In this document: piece by piece, positions 43,878 through 53,707 of the stretch
How the letters are laid out: every line of letters starts with the position of its first letter
Position numbering within the stretch: the stretch's first letter is position 1
Assembly: GCF_008923185.1 (NCBI RefSeq)
Contig: NZ_WBMT01000016.1
Coordinates: 186,001 to 250,000, forward strand
Origin: Actinomadura rudentiformis
Lineage (GTDB): Bacteria; Actinomycetota; Actinomycetes; Streptosporangiales; Streptosporangiaceae
DNA length: 64,000 nt
Direction: 5' to 3'
Notes under the pieces: generated by a model
What the model was told of the DNA's origin: nothing
What the model saw: only the letters and a program-made list of their open reading frames with translations
Database searches by the model: none
Made by a program: the position numbers and the translations under genes

Positions 43878-44645
43878 ATGCCAGGGAGAATCCAATCGGT
43901 GGAACGGGCTGCGATGATCTTGCGGCTTCTCGCGTCCGGTCCCCGGCAGCTGGGAGTGGTCGAGCTGGCCGAGGCCATGCAGCTGCCCAAGGCCACCGTC
44001 CATGGCATCCTGCAAACGCTGCAGCACGTGGGCTTCGTCGAGCAGGACCGTTCCGGCGGCAAGTACCGCCTCGGCGCCACCCTGCTCCATCTGGGCAACA
44101 GCTACCTGGACATCAACGAGCTGCGGACCCGCGCGATCAACTGGGCCGACTCCCTCGCCTCACGTGCGCACGAGAGCGTCCGGATCGGATCGCTGCACGA
44201 GGGCCAGGTCCTGATCGTCCACCATGTCTTCCGTCCCGACGACAGCCTGCAGACGCTGGACGTGGGAGAGCTCCTGCCCATCCACGCCACCGCGCTCGGC
44301 AAGGTGCTCCTGGCGTTCGACCTGCAGTCCGACGCGTTGCTGGCCGATGTCGACACCAAGAGCTACACCCGCAACACCATCGCCTCCAAGGACGATCTGG
44401 TCGCCGACCTGGAGGAGGTCAGGGCCCGGGGCTGGGCCGCCGACATCGAGGAGCTCGTCCAGGGCGAGGTCTCCATCGCCGCGCCGATCCGCGATGACCG
44501 GACGGTCGTGGTCGGTGCGATCGGCATCTCCGGGGCGATCGAACGACTCTGTGACGCGGACGGCCGTCCCCACGTCGAACTGGTGGCCGCGGTACGGGAC
44601 GCGGCCCGCGCCGTCTCCCGCGATCTAGGCGCTCGCCGCTGGTGA
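43878..44645 (+). CDS. IclR-family regulator of glycerol genes (GylR-like), copy 2
   Basis: The product has 255 residues from ATG 43878; an ATG two codons earlier (43872) is equally usable. The winged helix (SVERAAMILRLLASGPRQLGVVELAEAMQLPKATVHGILQTLQ) and effector domain (PIHATALGKVLLAFD, GWAADIEELVQGEVSIAAPIRDDR, AIGISGAIERLCDADGRPHVEL) are very similar to copy 1. The recognition helix differs (LPKATVHGIL versus LARGTAHGIL) but keeps the core, so both probably read the same palindrome. Operators lie on both sides of the gene. Confidence 0.88.
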   Translation: MPGRIQSVERAAMILRLLASGPRQLGVVELAEAMQLPKATVHGILQTLQHVGFVEQDRSGGKYRLGATLLHLGNSYLDINELRTRAINWADSLASRAHESVRIGSLHEGQVLIVHHVFRPDDSLQTLDVGELLPIHATALGKVLLAFDLQSDALLADVDTKSYTRNTIASKDDLVADLEEVRARGWAADIEELVQGEVSIAAPIRDDRTVVVGAIGISGAIERLCDADGRPHVELVAAVRDAARAVSRDLGARRW

Positions 44646-44698
44646 CTGAACGTTCGCCGTCGCGGCATTCGATACGGGCGGCGTGCATCAGGGCCTCT

Positions 44699-44715
44699 GT
44701 TCGACATTGTCGAAC
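44699..44715. promoter_or_regulatory. perfect IclR/GylR-type palindrome upstream of the lipase gene
   Basis: GTTCGACATTGTCGAAC is a perfect inverted repeat of 8-bp arms around a central T. It lies 54 nt after iclR2 and 213 nt before the lipase ATG, with no other gene between, so it most likely controls the lipase. The remaining gap (44716-44927) shows no further gene. Confidence 0.8.
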
Positions 44716-44927
44716 GGAGTCGGCGTTAGATCGTTGACGCGCCGTGGGCTGCCCGGAATCAGCCCGCGCAAACCCCGGCACCCTTCACCGGCATGACCGT
44801 CCCGCCGGTTTGTCACTGGCGCTCAGTTGGACGACGCGGGATGTGAAGACGTGTGTCTATGCCGGACGGTTCCGGCACGTCACAGTTCAGGGCGACGAGA
44901 TCGGATTTCCCGCCCCTGGAGCGCCCG

Positions 44928-46166
44928 ATGCGTGTTGCCCCGTTCTTCCGCCGGAATGCGTTCGCCTGGATCGTGCTGCCGGTGGCCGCCCTGCTCGCGG
45001 TGGCCGGACTCGCCGCGCCCGCCCACGCCGACGACCCGCCGCCGGGCTCCGTGCCGCCCGACCAGGATCCGTTCTACGCCGCGCCCGCGAACATCGGCTC
45101 CTACCGGGCCGGCCAGGTCGTGGCCAGCCGGAAGATCACGCCGAAGGTCGGCGATCTGGACTCCACCACGGACGTCTGGCAGATCTCCTACCGCAGCAAC
45201 GACTCGCACCTGGCGCCCCAGTTGGTGGTCACCAGCCTGATCGTGCCGAAGAAGGCGTGGACGGGACCCGGGCCGCGGCCCATCGTGTCCGTGCAGGCCG
45301 CCGAGGACGCCACCGGCACCCAGTGCGCGCCCTCCTACGGGTTGTCGTCCGGCAACGCGATCGCCGCATGGTCGGCGGTGTGGTCCACGCAGTTGCTCGA
45401 CAAGGGCTGGGCGGTCGCGATGCCGGACCACGAAGGGCCCAAGTCGGTCTTCATGGCCGGACCGCAGGCCGGGCACGCCGTTCTCGACGGGATCCGCGCC
45501 GTGAAGAACTTCACCGGCGCGCCCGGGATCGGCACGTTCAATCCCTGGACGCTCAACGGCTACTCCGGCGGCGCGCAGGCCACCGGATGGGCCGCGCAGA
45601 TGCAGCCGTCCTACGCCCCGGACGTCAAACTCAAGGGCGCCGCGATGGGCGGGACACCGGCCGACCCCGAGGCCGTGGCCCGCTTCCTGGACGGCGGGCT
45701 GTTCTCCGGCTTCGAGGCGGCCGCCGCGGCGAGTCTCGCCACCGAGTTCCCCGAGATGAACATCGACCCGCTCCTGAACGAGGAGGGACGCAAGGCGATC
45801 GAACAGGCCCGCGGCAAGTGCCTGACCGAGATCCTGGGGGCCTTCGCCTTCAAGAGGCTGTCGGACTACAGCACCGTGCCGGACCCGCTGGCCGTCCCGT
45901 CCGTCCGTGCCGTGCTGAAGCTCAACACGATGGGCGGCGCCGCCCCCGCCATCCCGATCTTCAACTACCACGCCAACACCGACGAGATCGTTCCCGTCGC
46001 CCAGGCCGACAAGCTCGTCAAGGACTGGTGCGCCAAGGGCGCCAGGGTGCACACCACCCGCTCGTGGATCGGCGAGCACGCCCTGGAGATGGTGTTCAAG
46101 AACGGCGAGGTGCTGGCGTTCCTGGCCGACCGTTACGCCGGCAAACCCGCCAGGAACACCTGCTGA
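44928..46166 (+). CDS. secreted LIP-family lipase
   Basis: The 412-residue product starts at ATG 44928 (CTGGAG 6 nt before) and has a signal peptide ending PAHADD; an upstream in-frame start would bury the signal. It matches the secretory lipase (LIP) family: YRSNDSHLAPQLVVTSLIVPKKAW, WAVAMPDHEGPKSVFMAG, nucleophile elbow LNGYSGGAQATGWAA (G-Y-S-G-G), FNYHANTDEIVP with the acid and a late WIGEHALEM with His. It should hydrolyse triacylglycerols outside the cell, releasing glycerol. The perfect GylR-type operator upstream ties it to the glycerol genes. Confidence 0.87.
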   Translation: MRVAPFFRRNAFAWIVLPVAALLAVAGLAAPAHADDPPPGSVPPDQDPFYAAPANIGSYRAGQVVASRKITPKVGDLDSTTDVWQISYRSNDSHLAPQLVVTSLIVPKKAWTGPGPRPIVSVQAAEDATGTQCAPSYGLSSGNAIAAWSAVWSTQLLDKGWAVAMPDHEGPKSVFMAGPQAGHAVLDGIRAVKNFTGAPGIGTFNPWTLNGYSGGAQATGWAAQMQPSYAPDVKLKGAAMGGTPADPEAVARFLDGGLFSGFEAAAAASLATEFPEMNIDPLLNEEGRKAIEQARGKCLTEILGAFAFKRLSDYSTVPDPLAVPSVRAVLKLNTMGGAAPAIPIFNYHANTDEIVPVAQADKLVKDWCAKGARVHTTRSWIGEHALEMVFKNGEVLAFLADRYAGKPARNTC

Positions 46167-46250
46167 AGCCGTCAGGAACCACCGACCGGCCGATGTTACG
46201 ATCACCGTTCGGGTTGATGGCCGGAAGGCCGTCGGCACCTGGGGGTGTGA

Positions 46251-47837
46251 ATGCGGGACGTGAGTCCCCTGCGCGAGGGCGATCCGGACAGGCTGGGGCG
46301 TTATCGGCTGGTCGGCCGGCTTGGTGAGGGCGGTCAGGGGGTCGTCTTCCTGGGCCGGGATCCGGAGGACGTCCCGGTCGCGATCAAGGTGGTGCGGTCC
46401 GAGTTCGCCGCGAACGCCGCGGCCCGGAGCCGCTTCGCCAAGGAGGTCACCGCGGCGCAGCGGGTCGAGGCGCAGTTCTGCGTCGCCCAGGTGCTCGACG
46501 CCGACCTGGCGGCGACCCCGCCGTACGTGGTCACGGAGTTCGTGGACGGGCCGACGCTGGGTCAGTCGATCCGCGACGACGGACCGCGGACCGGGGCGGC
46601 ACTGCACCGGCTCGCGGTGGCGACGGCGACCGCGCTGGCCGCGATCCACCAGGCCGGCGTCGCGCACCGCGACTTCAAACCGGCGAACGTGCTGCTCGGC
46701 GCGGACGGGCCACGCGTCATCGACTTCGGCATCGCACGGGTCGTCGACACCGCGGTCACCCAGACCGGCACGATCGTCGGCACCCCCAGCTACATGGCGC
46801 CCGAGCAGTTCAGCGGCAAGGCCGGCGCTCCCGCCGACGTCTTCGGCTGGGGCTGCGTGATGGTGTACGCCGCCAGCGGCCACCCGCCGTTCAGAGGCGC
46901 CGACATGCCCACGCTGGTCAACCAGATCCTGAACCACGAGCCGGACCTGGGGCAGCTCACGGGCCCGCTTCGCGACATCGTCCACGCCGGCCTCCGCAAG
47001 GACCCCGCCACCCGCCCGACAATGCAGCAGATCGTTATGCGCCTGCTGGGCGAACCGTCGGACTTCCCTCCGGCCCCACCCCCTCTGCCTGCGGGGTTCC
47101 CCGCCACACCACTGCCTGCCGTCGAGGCGACCACGGTGGAGGCGCCAGCAGGCCGCCCGCGGCGCGGCCGGGTGATGGGCGTTGTCGCCGCGGCGGCGGT
47201 CATAGCGGTCGCGATAGCGGCGGGCGCGCTGGCCAGACCCCTCCTCAACGACTCGAACGCAGGACCGACGAACTCTCCATCGACCTCCTCGCCGGCCAGT
47301 GGCGCACCGGTGGGAGGCATCACCCGCACCCCTCGTCTGGGTCTGGAGTTCTGGCAGGGCAGTGCCGCGGTCCCGATGTCGTTCAACGCGGACCCGACAG
47401 GCTCCAACGCCATCGTGACCGTCCAGATGAAAGCCGCGCCGTTCCAACTGCGCTTCCCCAAGCAGAGCGTGACGTCATTGAAGATCTGCGCCTGGACCGA
47501 CAGGTCGATCTTCATCCCTCGTGAAGGCATGCCGACCAGGAGCGATCAGTGCCTGGGCGAGGGCCGGGGAATGGCCGACTACGAGTTCGGAAGCGGCACC
47601 CTCATGCTCAACAACGAGGGTTTCAACTACCTCGTCGACACGCGCATCCAATCGCTGTCAGCCGACACCAGCAAGGTGGACTTCAGCCAGGTCTTCCAGG
47701 CTCAGGAGGACAAGCCCCTCCAGCAGCAGCGCGGGGACCTCTACCTGGCCATCTATGCCCCCAAGGCCAACGACGGCAAGTTCCACATCGTCCGCCCCGC
47801 CGAACTGGAATACGTCATCCTCCGCTTCCCGTCCTGA
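46251..47837 (+). CDS. membrane Ser/Thr protein kinase (PknB-like)
   Basis: The 528-residue product has an N-terminal kinase domain (residues ~15-270): VGRLGEGGQGVVFLG glycine loop, VAIKVV lysine, HRDFKPANVLL catalytic loop, IDFGIARV, and the activation segment TGTIVGTPSYMAPEQ. A Pro-rich linker and one membrane helix (~309-330) follow, then an ~190-residue outer domain that is neither PASTA nor NHL and that I do not recognise; it may sense an external signal. It is a single-gene unit, and no phosphatase or substrate gene is adjacent. Confidence 0.9.
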   Translation: MRDVSPLREGDPDRLGRYRLVGRLGEGGQGVVFLGRDPEDVPVAIKVVRSEFAANAAARSRFAKEVTAAQRVEAQFCVAQVLDADLAATPPYVVTEFVDGPTLGQSIRDDGPRTGAALHRLAVATATALAAIHQAGVAHRDFKPANVLLGADGPRVIDFGIARVVDTAVTQTGTIVGTPSYMAPEQFSGKAGAPADVFGWGCVMVYAASGHPPFRGADMPTLVNQILNHEPDLGQLTGPLRDIVHAGLRKDPATRPTMQQIVMRLLGEPSDFPPAPPPLPAGFPATPLPAVEATTVEAPAGRPRRGRVMGVVAAAAVIAVAIAAGALARPLLNDSNAGPTNSPSTSSPASGAPVGGITRTPRLGLEFWQGSAAVPMSFNADPTGSNAIVTVQMKAAPFQLRFPKQSVTSLKICAWTDRSIFIPREGMPTRSDQCLGEGRGMADYEFGSGTLMLNNEGFNYLVDTRIQSLSADTSKVDFSQVFQAQEDKPLQQQRGDLYLAIYAPKANDGKFHIVRPAELEYVILRFPS

Positions 47838-47964
47838 CCAGTTCCTTTTCCGGGAATCACGCATTTCTTCGTCCGGGAACCAAGGAATGGCGATGCCAGA
47901 TCAATGGACGATCCAGATGGGTTAGCGTCGTGGCATGGGGCGCCTTGTCCCGAAGGGAGCGATC

Positions 47965-48798
47965 ATGCCGTTCATCGCCGGTTCCGATGCCAACGAGATC
48001 TTCTACAAGGACTGGGGCACGGGCCGTCCCGTGGTGCTGGCCCACGGGTGGCCGTTGAACAGCGACAGCTGGGAGGCCCAGCAGCTCTTCCTCGCCGACA
48101 ACGGTTACCGCGTGATCGCGCACGATCGGCGCGGTCACGGGCGTTCCGCGCAGATCTGGAGCGGCAACGACATGGACCACTACGCCGATGACCTGGCCGC
48201 GCTCATCCAGGCCCTGGACCTGCGTGAGGTGACCCTCATCGGTTTCTCCACCGGCGGCGGGGAGGTGGCGCGATACATCGGGCGCCATGGGACCGATCGT
48301 GTCGCCCAGGCCGTCCTCGTCAGCGCCGTGCCCCCGTTCATGCTCAAGACCGACGACAATCCCGGCGGCGTCCCGATCGAGGTCTTCGACGGCCTGCGGC
48401 AAGGCTCCATCGCCGATCGGTCCCAGTTGTACCGAGACCTGGCCGACGGTCCCTTCTTCGGCAACAACCGTCCCGGGGCGAACATCTCGCAGGGGATGCG
48501 CGACTCGTTCTGGCACCAGGGCATGCAGGCCGGGCACAAGAACGCCTACGACAGCATCGCCGCCTTCTCGGCCACCGACTTCCGCGACGACCTGGCCCGT
48601 TTCGACGTGCCCACCCTCGTCATCCATGGTGACGACGACCAGGTGGTCCCGTTCGACGTCGGCGGCCGGGCGTCCGCGGCCCTGATCAAGGACGCCGAGC
48701 TCAAGACCTATGCCGGCGCTCCCCACGGCATCGCCGACACCCACAAACAGCAATTGAACGAGGACCTGCTCGCGTTCCTGAACACTTACAAGAGCTGA
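47965..48798 (+). CDS. alpha/beta hydrolase, cofactor-free haloperoxidase/esterase type
   Basis: The 277-residue product starts at ATG 47965 behind AAGGGAG. The triad is clear: Ser in IGFSTGGGE, Asp in IHGDDDQVVP, His in GAPHGIADTH. LAHGWPLNSDSWEAQ forms the oxyanion hole. The sequence follows the non-haem chloroperoxidase/arylesterase group closely. These enzymes hydrolyse esters and can make peracids; physiological substrates are usually unknown. It is a single gene. Confidence 0.9.
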   Translation: MPFIAGSDANEIFYKDWGTGRPVVLAHGWPLNSDSWEAQQLFLADNGYRVIAHDRRGHGRSAQIWSGNDMDHYADDLAALIQALDLREVTLIGFSTGGGEVARYIGRHGTDRVAQAVLVSAVPPFMLKTDDNPGGVPIEVFDGLRQGSIADRSQLYRDLADGPFFGNNRPGANISQGMRDSFWHQGMQAGHKNAYDSIAAFSATDFRDDLARFDVPTLVIHGDDDQVVPFDVGGRASAALIKDAELKTYAGAPHGIADTHKQQLNEDLLAFLNTYKS

Positions 48799-48859
48799 GC
48801 CCGGCTGGGGGCCTGCCCTTCGGCTGAAACGCCCGGCGCCTTCACCGGCCACGACGTCC

Positions 48860-49165
48860 TCACGGCCGTCTTCTCCGCTTTTTGGACGCTTGGCGGGCTC
48901 GCGACAGCTTGCACAGCCGCCAGATGAACCGACCGCAATACAGCAGCCATGCCACCCCTTCGATGAAGAACATGAAGGTCGCGGTCGAGTTCACGATGTT
49001 CGCTCTTGGCGGTGAACGTGCCGTGCTCGCACGAACGAGCGATGACGGAAATCGACGGCAGGAGCTCCCGGCCGCTCATGAAGATGATGAAGATGGCCAG
49101 CGCTGGAAAGAGCACGCCCCAAATGAGGACCTCACGCTTACGGTCGCTAAATCGTAGTTCCGTGA
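48860..49165 (-). pseudogene. frameshifted small membrane-protein gene
   Basis: In one minus-strand frame a coding-like segment reads ITELRFSDRKREVLIWG, a membrane stretch VLFPALAIFIIFMSG and VIARSCEHGTFTAK. From about 49015 the natural continuation is one base off: ANIVNSTATFMFFIEGVAWL with a second membrane helix and a basic tail (SRARQASKKRRRP) ending at TGA 48862-48860. Joining them gives a plausible two-helix protein of about 100 residues. The N-terminal start codon is also unclear. It is either a pseudogene or a sequencing indel. The rest of the 48799-49363 gap holds nothing I can identify. Confidence 0.5.
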
Positions 49166-49363
49166 TCCCACGCCGGCCCCAATCCCTGCCTCCGTCTCCG
49201 CAGACGAGACGCGTGTGCGCCCAGCGCCGGTTCCACAGCACGGGACACACGGCCGGACAAGGCTCACTCCCCTGGGGGAGATGGATCACTCTGCGGCGGG
49301 AGGCACCTCGCGGGCAAGGGCTTTTGACTTGCTCCCGATGATTCCACCGCTGACGGAGGCGTG

Positions 49364-49939
49364 ATGCTCCACACCGTTCCCAGGAACGTGACGGCCCTTG
49401 CGGGTCGCCTGCACGGACGGCCGGTCGACGGCGTTCCCCGCTGGATCGTGCTGGCCGCCTATGCCACCACCCTGGCCGCCGTGCCCTCCGCCATCTGGCG
49501 GATCGCGCTCGGTCTCGGTGCCCCGCTGGGCCCGCCGATCACCGGTGAGGGCGACCCTGATGGAGACCTTCCCTCCTGGGTCCCAGGGTGGGCCTACCTG
49601 GTCGTCCTGAGCGTCGTCACCGAGGCGCTGGCGTTCCTGACCGTCGGCCTGGTCAGGAGTTGGGGCGAGGTGTTCCCCCGCTGGATCCCGTTCATCGGCG
49701 GTCGCAGGGTGCCGACTCCGGCCGCCGTGATTCCTGCGGCTCTCGGCGCGGCCGTCCTGATGGTGTCCACCCTGTCGTGGCTGCCTTCGTTCAACGACTT
49801 CATCGGACCCGACGGGGCCGTCGTGCACCTGAGCGGCTGGAAACTGGTCGTCTTCGTGCTGTCCTACGGGCCGCTGTTCGCCTGGGGGCCACTGCTGGCG
49901 ATCGTCACCGTGGCCTACTGGCTGCGGCGTTCGCGCTGA
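49364..49939 (+). CDS. small integral membrane protein of unknown function
   Basis: The 191-residue product starts at ATG 49364 with GGAGG 4 nt before. Four hydrophobic helices are visible: WIVLAAYATTLAAVPSAIW, AYLVVLSVVTEALAFLTVGL, AAVIPAALGAAVLMVSTLSWL, and LVVFVLSYGPLFAWGPLLAIVTVAYWL. Short loops contain an Asp/Gly-rich turn. Similar small proteins occur widely in actinomycetes without a known role. It converges on and overlaps the thioesterase gene by 25 nt. Confidence 0.75.
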   Translation: MLHTVPRNVTALAGRLHGRPVDGVPRWIVLAAYATTLAAVPSAIWRIALGLGAPLGPPITGEGDPDGDLPSWVPGWAYLVVLSVVTEALAFLTVGLVRSWGEVFPRWIPFIGGRRVPTPAAVIPAALGAAVLMVSTLSWLPSFNDFIGPDGAVVHLSGWKLVVFVLSYGPLFAWGPLLAIVTVAYWLRRSR

Positions 49940-50352
49940 GGAACGTGGCGCAGGACCGTGCGCAGCCGCTCGGGAAGCGCCACGCCCTCACCATCTCGAA
50001 CCGCCACGTACGTCGCATGACCGGTCACGATCGCCGTGTCGTCGCGACGGACGTCAAAGGTCATCGACAGGGAGGTGCGGCCGACGGCGGAGGGCCGTGC
50101 CTCCACCGCCAGCATGTCGTCAAGGCGGGCGCTACCCCGGTACTGGCAGCCGTTGGCCACGATGACCATGTCGACTCCGTCCTCGCGAAGCCCCGCGTAA
50201 CCACCCGCGAAACGGTCGAGCCACTCAAGGAAGGCGTCTTCGAAGTAGGCGTAGTAGCGGATCGCGTGCACCATGGCCTGCGCGTCGCAGTGGCGGGGCT
50301 TGACCCGGATTCTGGCAACGCTGGATGGAATCCCGTCGAGTGCGTGGGTCAT
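49915..50352 (-). CDS. acyl-CoA thioesterase (hotdog fold, 4HBT-like)
   Basis: The 145-residue product starts at ATG 50352 with GGAAGGGAA before it. It is a single hotdog domain: RVKPRHCDAQAMVHAIRYYAYFEDAFLEWLDR with the catalytic Asp and following His of the 4-hydroxybenzoyl-CoA thioesterase type, then YRGSARLDDMLAVEARPSAVGRTSLSMTFDV. It should hydrolyse an acyl- or aroyl-CoA thioester. Nothing beside it identifies the substrate; the beta-oxidation genes are 9 kb away. Confidence 0.85.
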   Translation of the reverse strand: MTHALDGIPSSVARIRVKPRHCDAQAMVHAIRYYAYFEDAFLEWLDRFAGGYAGLREDGVDMVIVANGCQYRGSARLDDMLAVEARPSAVGRTSLSMTFDVRRDDTAIVTGHATYVAVRDGEGVALPERLRTVLRHVPQRERRSQ

Positions 50353-50466
50353 CGCGGTTCCCTTCCGTTCTTTCTCACTGTCGCGGGCACGCAACGGTCT
50401 GTCACACTCGATCTACAGCAAGCGGTAGTTTGCCCGCTTGATCCCGGTCACAGACTAGGAGGGCCT

Positions 50467-50949
50467 GTGGACAGAGTGGTCGCGGCGGTGGCGCTGAGCG
50501 GAACGCTGGTGCTGGCGGGGTGCGGGCTGGGCGATGAGGAATCGCCCTCCGCGTCACCGCCTTCCACGTCACCGCCTTCCACGTCGCAGAGCAAGCCCGC
50601 GACCTCGGCGCAGGCCGCGGACGGCACCGATCTCTCCGCCTGCGCCGACGGCCGGTGTGAGGTGCGGGTCGGTGCGTCGGGGCGGATTCCGGTGCCGCGC
50701 AAACTGGGAGTCGACTCGGTGCAGGTGGAAGCGGTCGGTTCCGACGCCATCACCATCGTCGGCCGCTACATAGGGGGCCGGCAGAGCGGCTACTGCACGG
50801 GCGTCAAGTGCAGCTCGGTAGGCAAGGGGACCAGATTCGAACTCACCCTGGCCCCGGACAGCCTCAGCAGCCAGAACGGTCTGAGCATCACTGCGGTGGC
50901 CATCGACGGCGGGATGGCCGTACTCCGATTCGCCCCGGCGAACCGCTAG
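50467..50949 (+). CDS. small lipoprotein
   Basis: The 160-residue product starts at GTG 50467 after AGGAGGG. The signal ends in the lipobox LAGC. A Ser/Pro/Thr-rich linker with a repeated PPSTS follows, where the 15-nt unit is tandemly duplicated at about 50553-50582. The remaining ~110 residues form a small beta-rich domain with Cys pairs (CADGRCEVRVG, GYCTGVKCSSVG) that could make two disulphides. No function can be assigned. It is divergent from the thioesterase gene. Confidence 0.75.
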   Translation: MDRVVAAVALSGTLVLAGCGLGDEESPSASPPSTSPPSTSQSKPATSAQAADGTDLSACADGRCEVRVGASGRIPVPRKLGVDSVQVEAVGSDAITIVGRYIGGRQSGYCTGVKCSSVGKGTRFELTLAPDSLSSQNGLSITAVAIDGGMAVLRFAPANR

Positions 50950-51088
50950 CGCCGCGTTCATCGGATGGACGGCCGGTGTTGGAGTCGCGGCCATCGCCGG
51001 ACAGCGGGTTGGAACGGTACATTTCGCCCGGCGTGATGATCATCCGGACGAGGGCCGTCCACGATGGCGTCCGCCGGAAGGAGCCGAA

Positions 51089-52213
51089 ATGGTCACCCCT
51101 GGAACGCGGGGACGCCGCAAGGCCGCGATCGTGGCGGCCTCCGCCGTCCTGCTGCCCCTCCTCGCCACCGTGGGATCGGCCCAGGCCGCCCCCGCCGGGG
51201 AGAAGGCCCGCGGGCCGATCGTGATCGGGCACCGGGGCTCGGCGGGCTACCGCCCCGAGCACACCGCCGCCTCGTACGAGCTCGCCGTGCGGATGGGCGC
51301 CGACTACATCGAGCCCGACCTGGTGCCCACCAAGGACGGCCAGCTGGTGTCGCGGCACGAGAACGAGATCGGCGGCACCACCGACGTCGCGAGCCGCCCG
51401 GAGTTCGCCGCCAGGAAGGCCACCAAGACCATCGACGGCCGGAAGGTGACCGGCTGGTTCACCGAGGACTTCACGCTCGCCGAGCTCAAGACCCTGCGCG
51501 CCGTCGAACGGCTCCCCGCCGTACGGCAGCGCAACACCCTCTACGACGGCCGCTACCAGGTGCTGACCCTCCAGGAGATCATCGACCTGGCCAAGCGGCT
51601 CAGCCGCGAGCACCACCGCCGTGTCGGTGTCTTCCCGGAGACCAAGCACCCCACCTATTTCCGTTCGATCGGGCTGCCGCTGGAACCCGCGCTCATCGCC
51701 ACGGTCAAGCGCAACGGCCTGAACCGCCCCGACGGCCGCGTCATCGTGCAGTCGTTCGAGCCGACCAGCCTCCAGACGCTCAACAAGGCGCTGCGCGTGC
51801 CGGTGTGGCAGGCCATCGCCACCTCGGGCGCGCCGTACGACACCGTCGCCGGCGGCAAGGGCCCGACCTACGCCGACATGGTCAAGCCGGCCGGGCTCAA
51901 GCAGATCGCCGGGTACGCCGACTGGATCGGCCCGGACAAGTCGCTGGTGATCGCGCTCAAGCCGGACGGTTCCATGGGAGCACCGACGACGCTGGTGAAG
52001 GACGCGCACGCGGCCCGTCTCAGGATCGGCCCCTACACCTTCCGCAACGAGAACCAGTTCCTGCCCGCCGACTTGCGCAACGGCACCGTTCCCACCGACT
52101 ACGGCAAGGCACTCACCGAGTACGAGCGCTTCCTCGCCGCGGGCGTCGACGCCATTGTCACCGACAACCCGGACACCGCCGTCACAGCCCGTACCGAGCA
52201 CACCAAGGACTGA
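51089..52213 (+). CDS. secreted glycerophosphodiester phosphodiesterase
   Basis: The 374-residue product has a signal peptide ending GSAQAAP. Catalytic motifs of the GDPD barrel are present: IGHRGSAGYRPEHT (His, Arg, Glu), DYIEPDLVPTKDGQLVSRHE (metal ligands and second His), and a late VDAIVTDNPDT. GlpQ-type enzymes split glycerophosphodiesters from lipids or teichoic acids into an alcohol and glycerol 3-phosphate, the substrate of GlpD encoded 8 kb away. No GylR-type palindrome is visible upstream, so shared control is not shown. Confidence 0.92.
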   Translation: MVTPGTRGRRKAAIVAASAVLLPLLATVGSAQAAPAGEKARGPIVIGHRGSAGYRPEHTAASYELAVRMGADYIEPDLVPTKDGQLVSRHENEIGGTTDVASRPEFAARKATKTIDGRKVTGWFTEDFTLAELKTLRAVERLPAVRQRNTLYDGRYQVLTLQEIIDLAKRLSREHHRRVGVFPETKHPTYFRSIGLPLEPALIATVKRNGLNRPDGRVIVQSFEPTSLQTLNKALRVPVWQAIATSGAPYDTVAGGKGPTYADMVKPAGLKQIAGYADWIGPDKSLVIALKPDGSMGAPTTLVKDAHAARLRIGPYTFRNENQFLPADLRNGTVPTDYGKALTEYERFLAAGVDAIVTDNPDTAVTARTEHTKD

Positions 52214-52256
52214 CCCACGGCCCGCCGTCACGCGGCGCCCGGGGAAGCCTGCCGTG

Positions 52257-52280
52257 CTGAGCGACGTGCATGTCGCTCAG
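52257..52280. terminator. bidirectional hairpin between converging genes
   Basis: Nine-bp arms (CTGAGCGAC at 52257-52265 and GTCGCTCAG at 52272-52280) enclose a 6-nt loop. It sits between the glycerophosphodiesterase stop and the end of the DUF6411 gene, whose last codons lie in the right arm. There is no U tract. Confidence 0.6.
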
Positions 52281-52519
52281 AACGGCATCTTCCAGCGGGT
52301 GCCGCGTCCGGCCTGGGCGCTGCGGTTGGCCGCACGGCTCGACGAGTGGAACGGCTTGGAGAGCCAGCGGCCGAGCGCGCCCGGCGCCTTGCCTGCGGCC
52401 CGTCCGCCCGTTCCGAGAGCGCGGTTGGTCCCGCGCTGCGGACCGTGCGACAACCTCGGCACCAGGAAGCCAAGGATCAGCAACAGGACACAGACTCCGA
52501 CGATCGCCGCCACGACCAT
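52277..52519 (-). CDS. DUF6411-like small membrane protein
   Basis: The 80-residue product starts at ATG 52519 with GAGG a few bases before it. One N-terminal membrane helix (VVAAIVGVCVLLLILGFLVPRL) is followed by a basic Ser/Gly-rich tail (RWLSKPFHSSSRAANRSAQAG). It matches my memory of the DUF6411 family, common and uncharacterised in actinomycetes. It is tail-to-tail with the glycerophosphodiesterase gene. Confidence 0.65.
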   Translation of the reverse strand: MVVAAIVGVCVLLLILGFLVPRLSHGPQRGTNRALGTGGRAAGKAPGALGRWLSKPFHSSSRAANRSAQAGRGTRWKMPF

Positions 52520-52606
52520 GAGTACCTCGCCTTCCTCGGGGTTGGGCCTCGATCCGATGTCCCCGAGGAGGCAGGGGCAAAACACCCGCTTGGCCGGCGG
52601 GGTCCG

Positions 52607-53647
<1,041 letters not shown>

Positions 53648-53707
53648 GGGAAACCTCCAGGTCCGGGGACGTTGACGTAGGTCACATCGCGCACTTACAT
53701 TACGCCT

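Noticed and set aside
44880..47447. A long minus-strand open frame across the lipase and kinase genes
   Set aside because: It spans two well-supported genes and their gap, has low-complexity composition and no ribosome site; a GC-rich shadow frame.
49915..50352. The thioesterase as part of the beta-oxidation regulon
   Set aside because: It is 9 kb away, on its own, and its promoter lacks the CGAACGATCG core.
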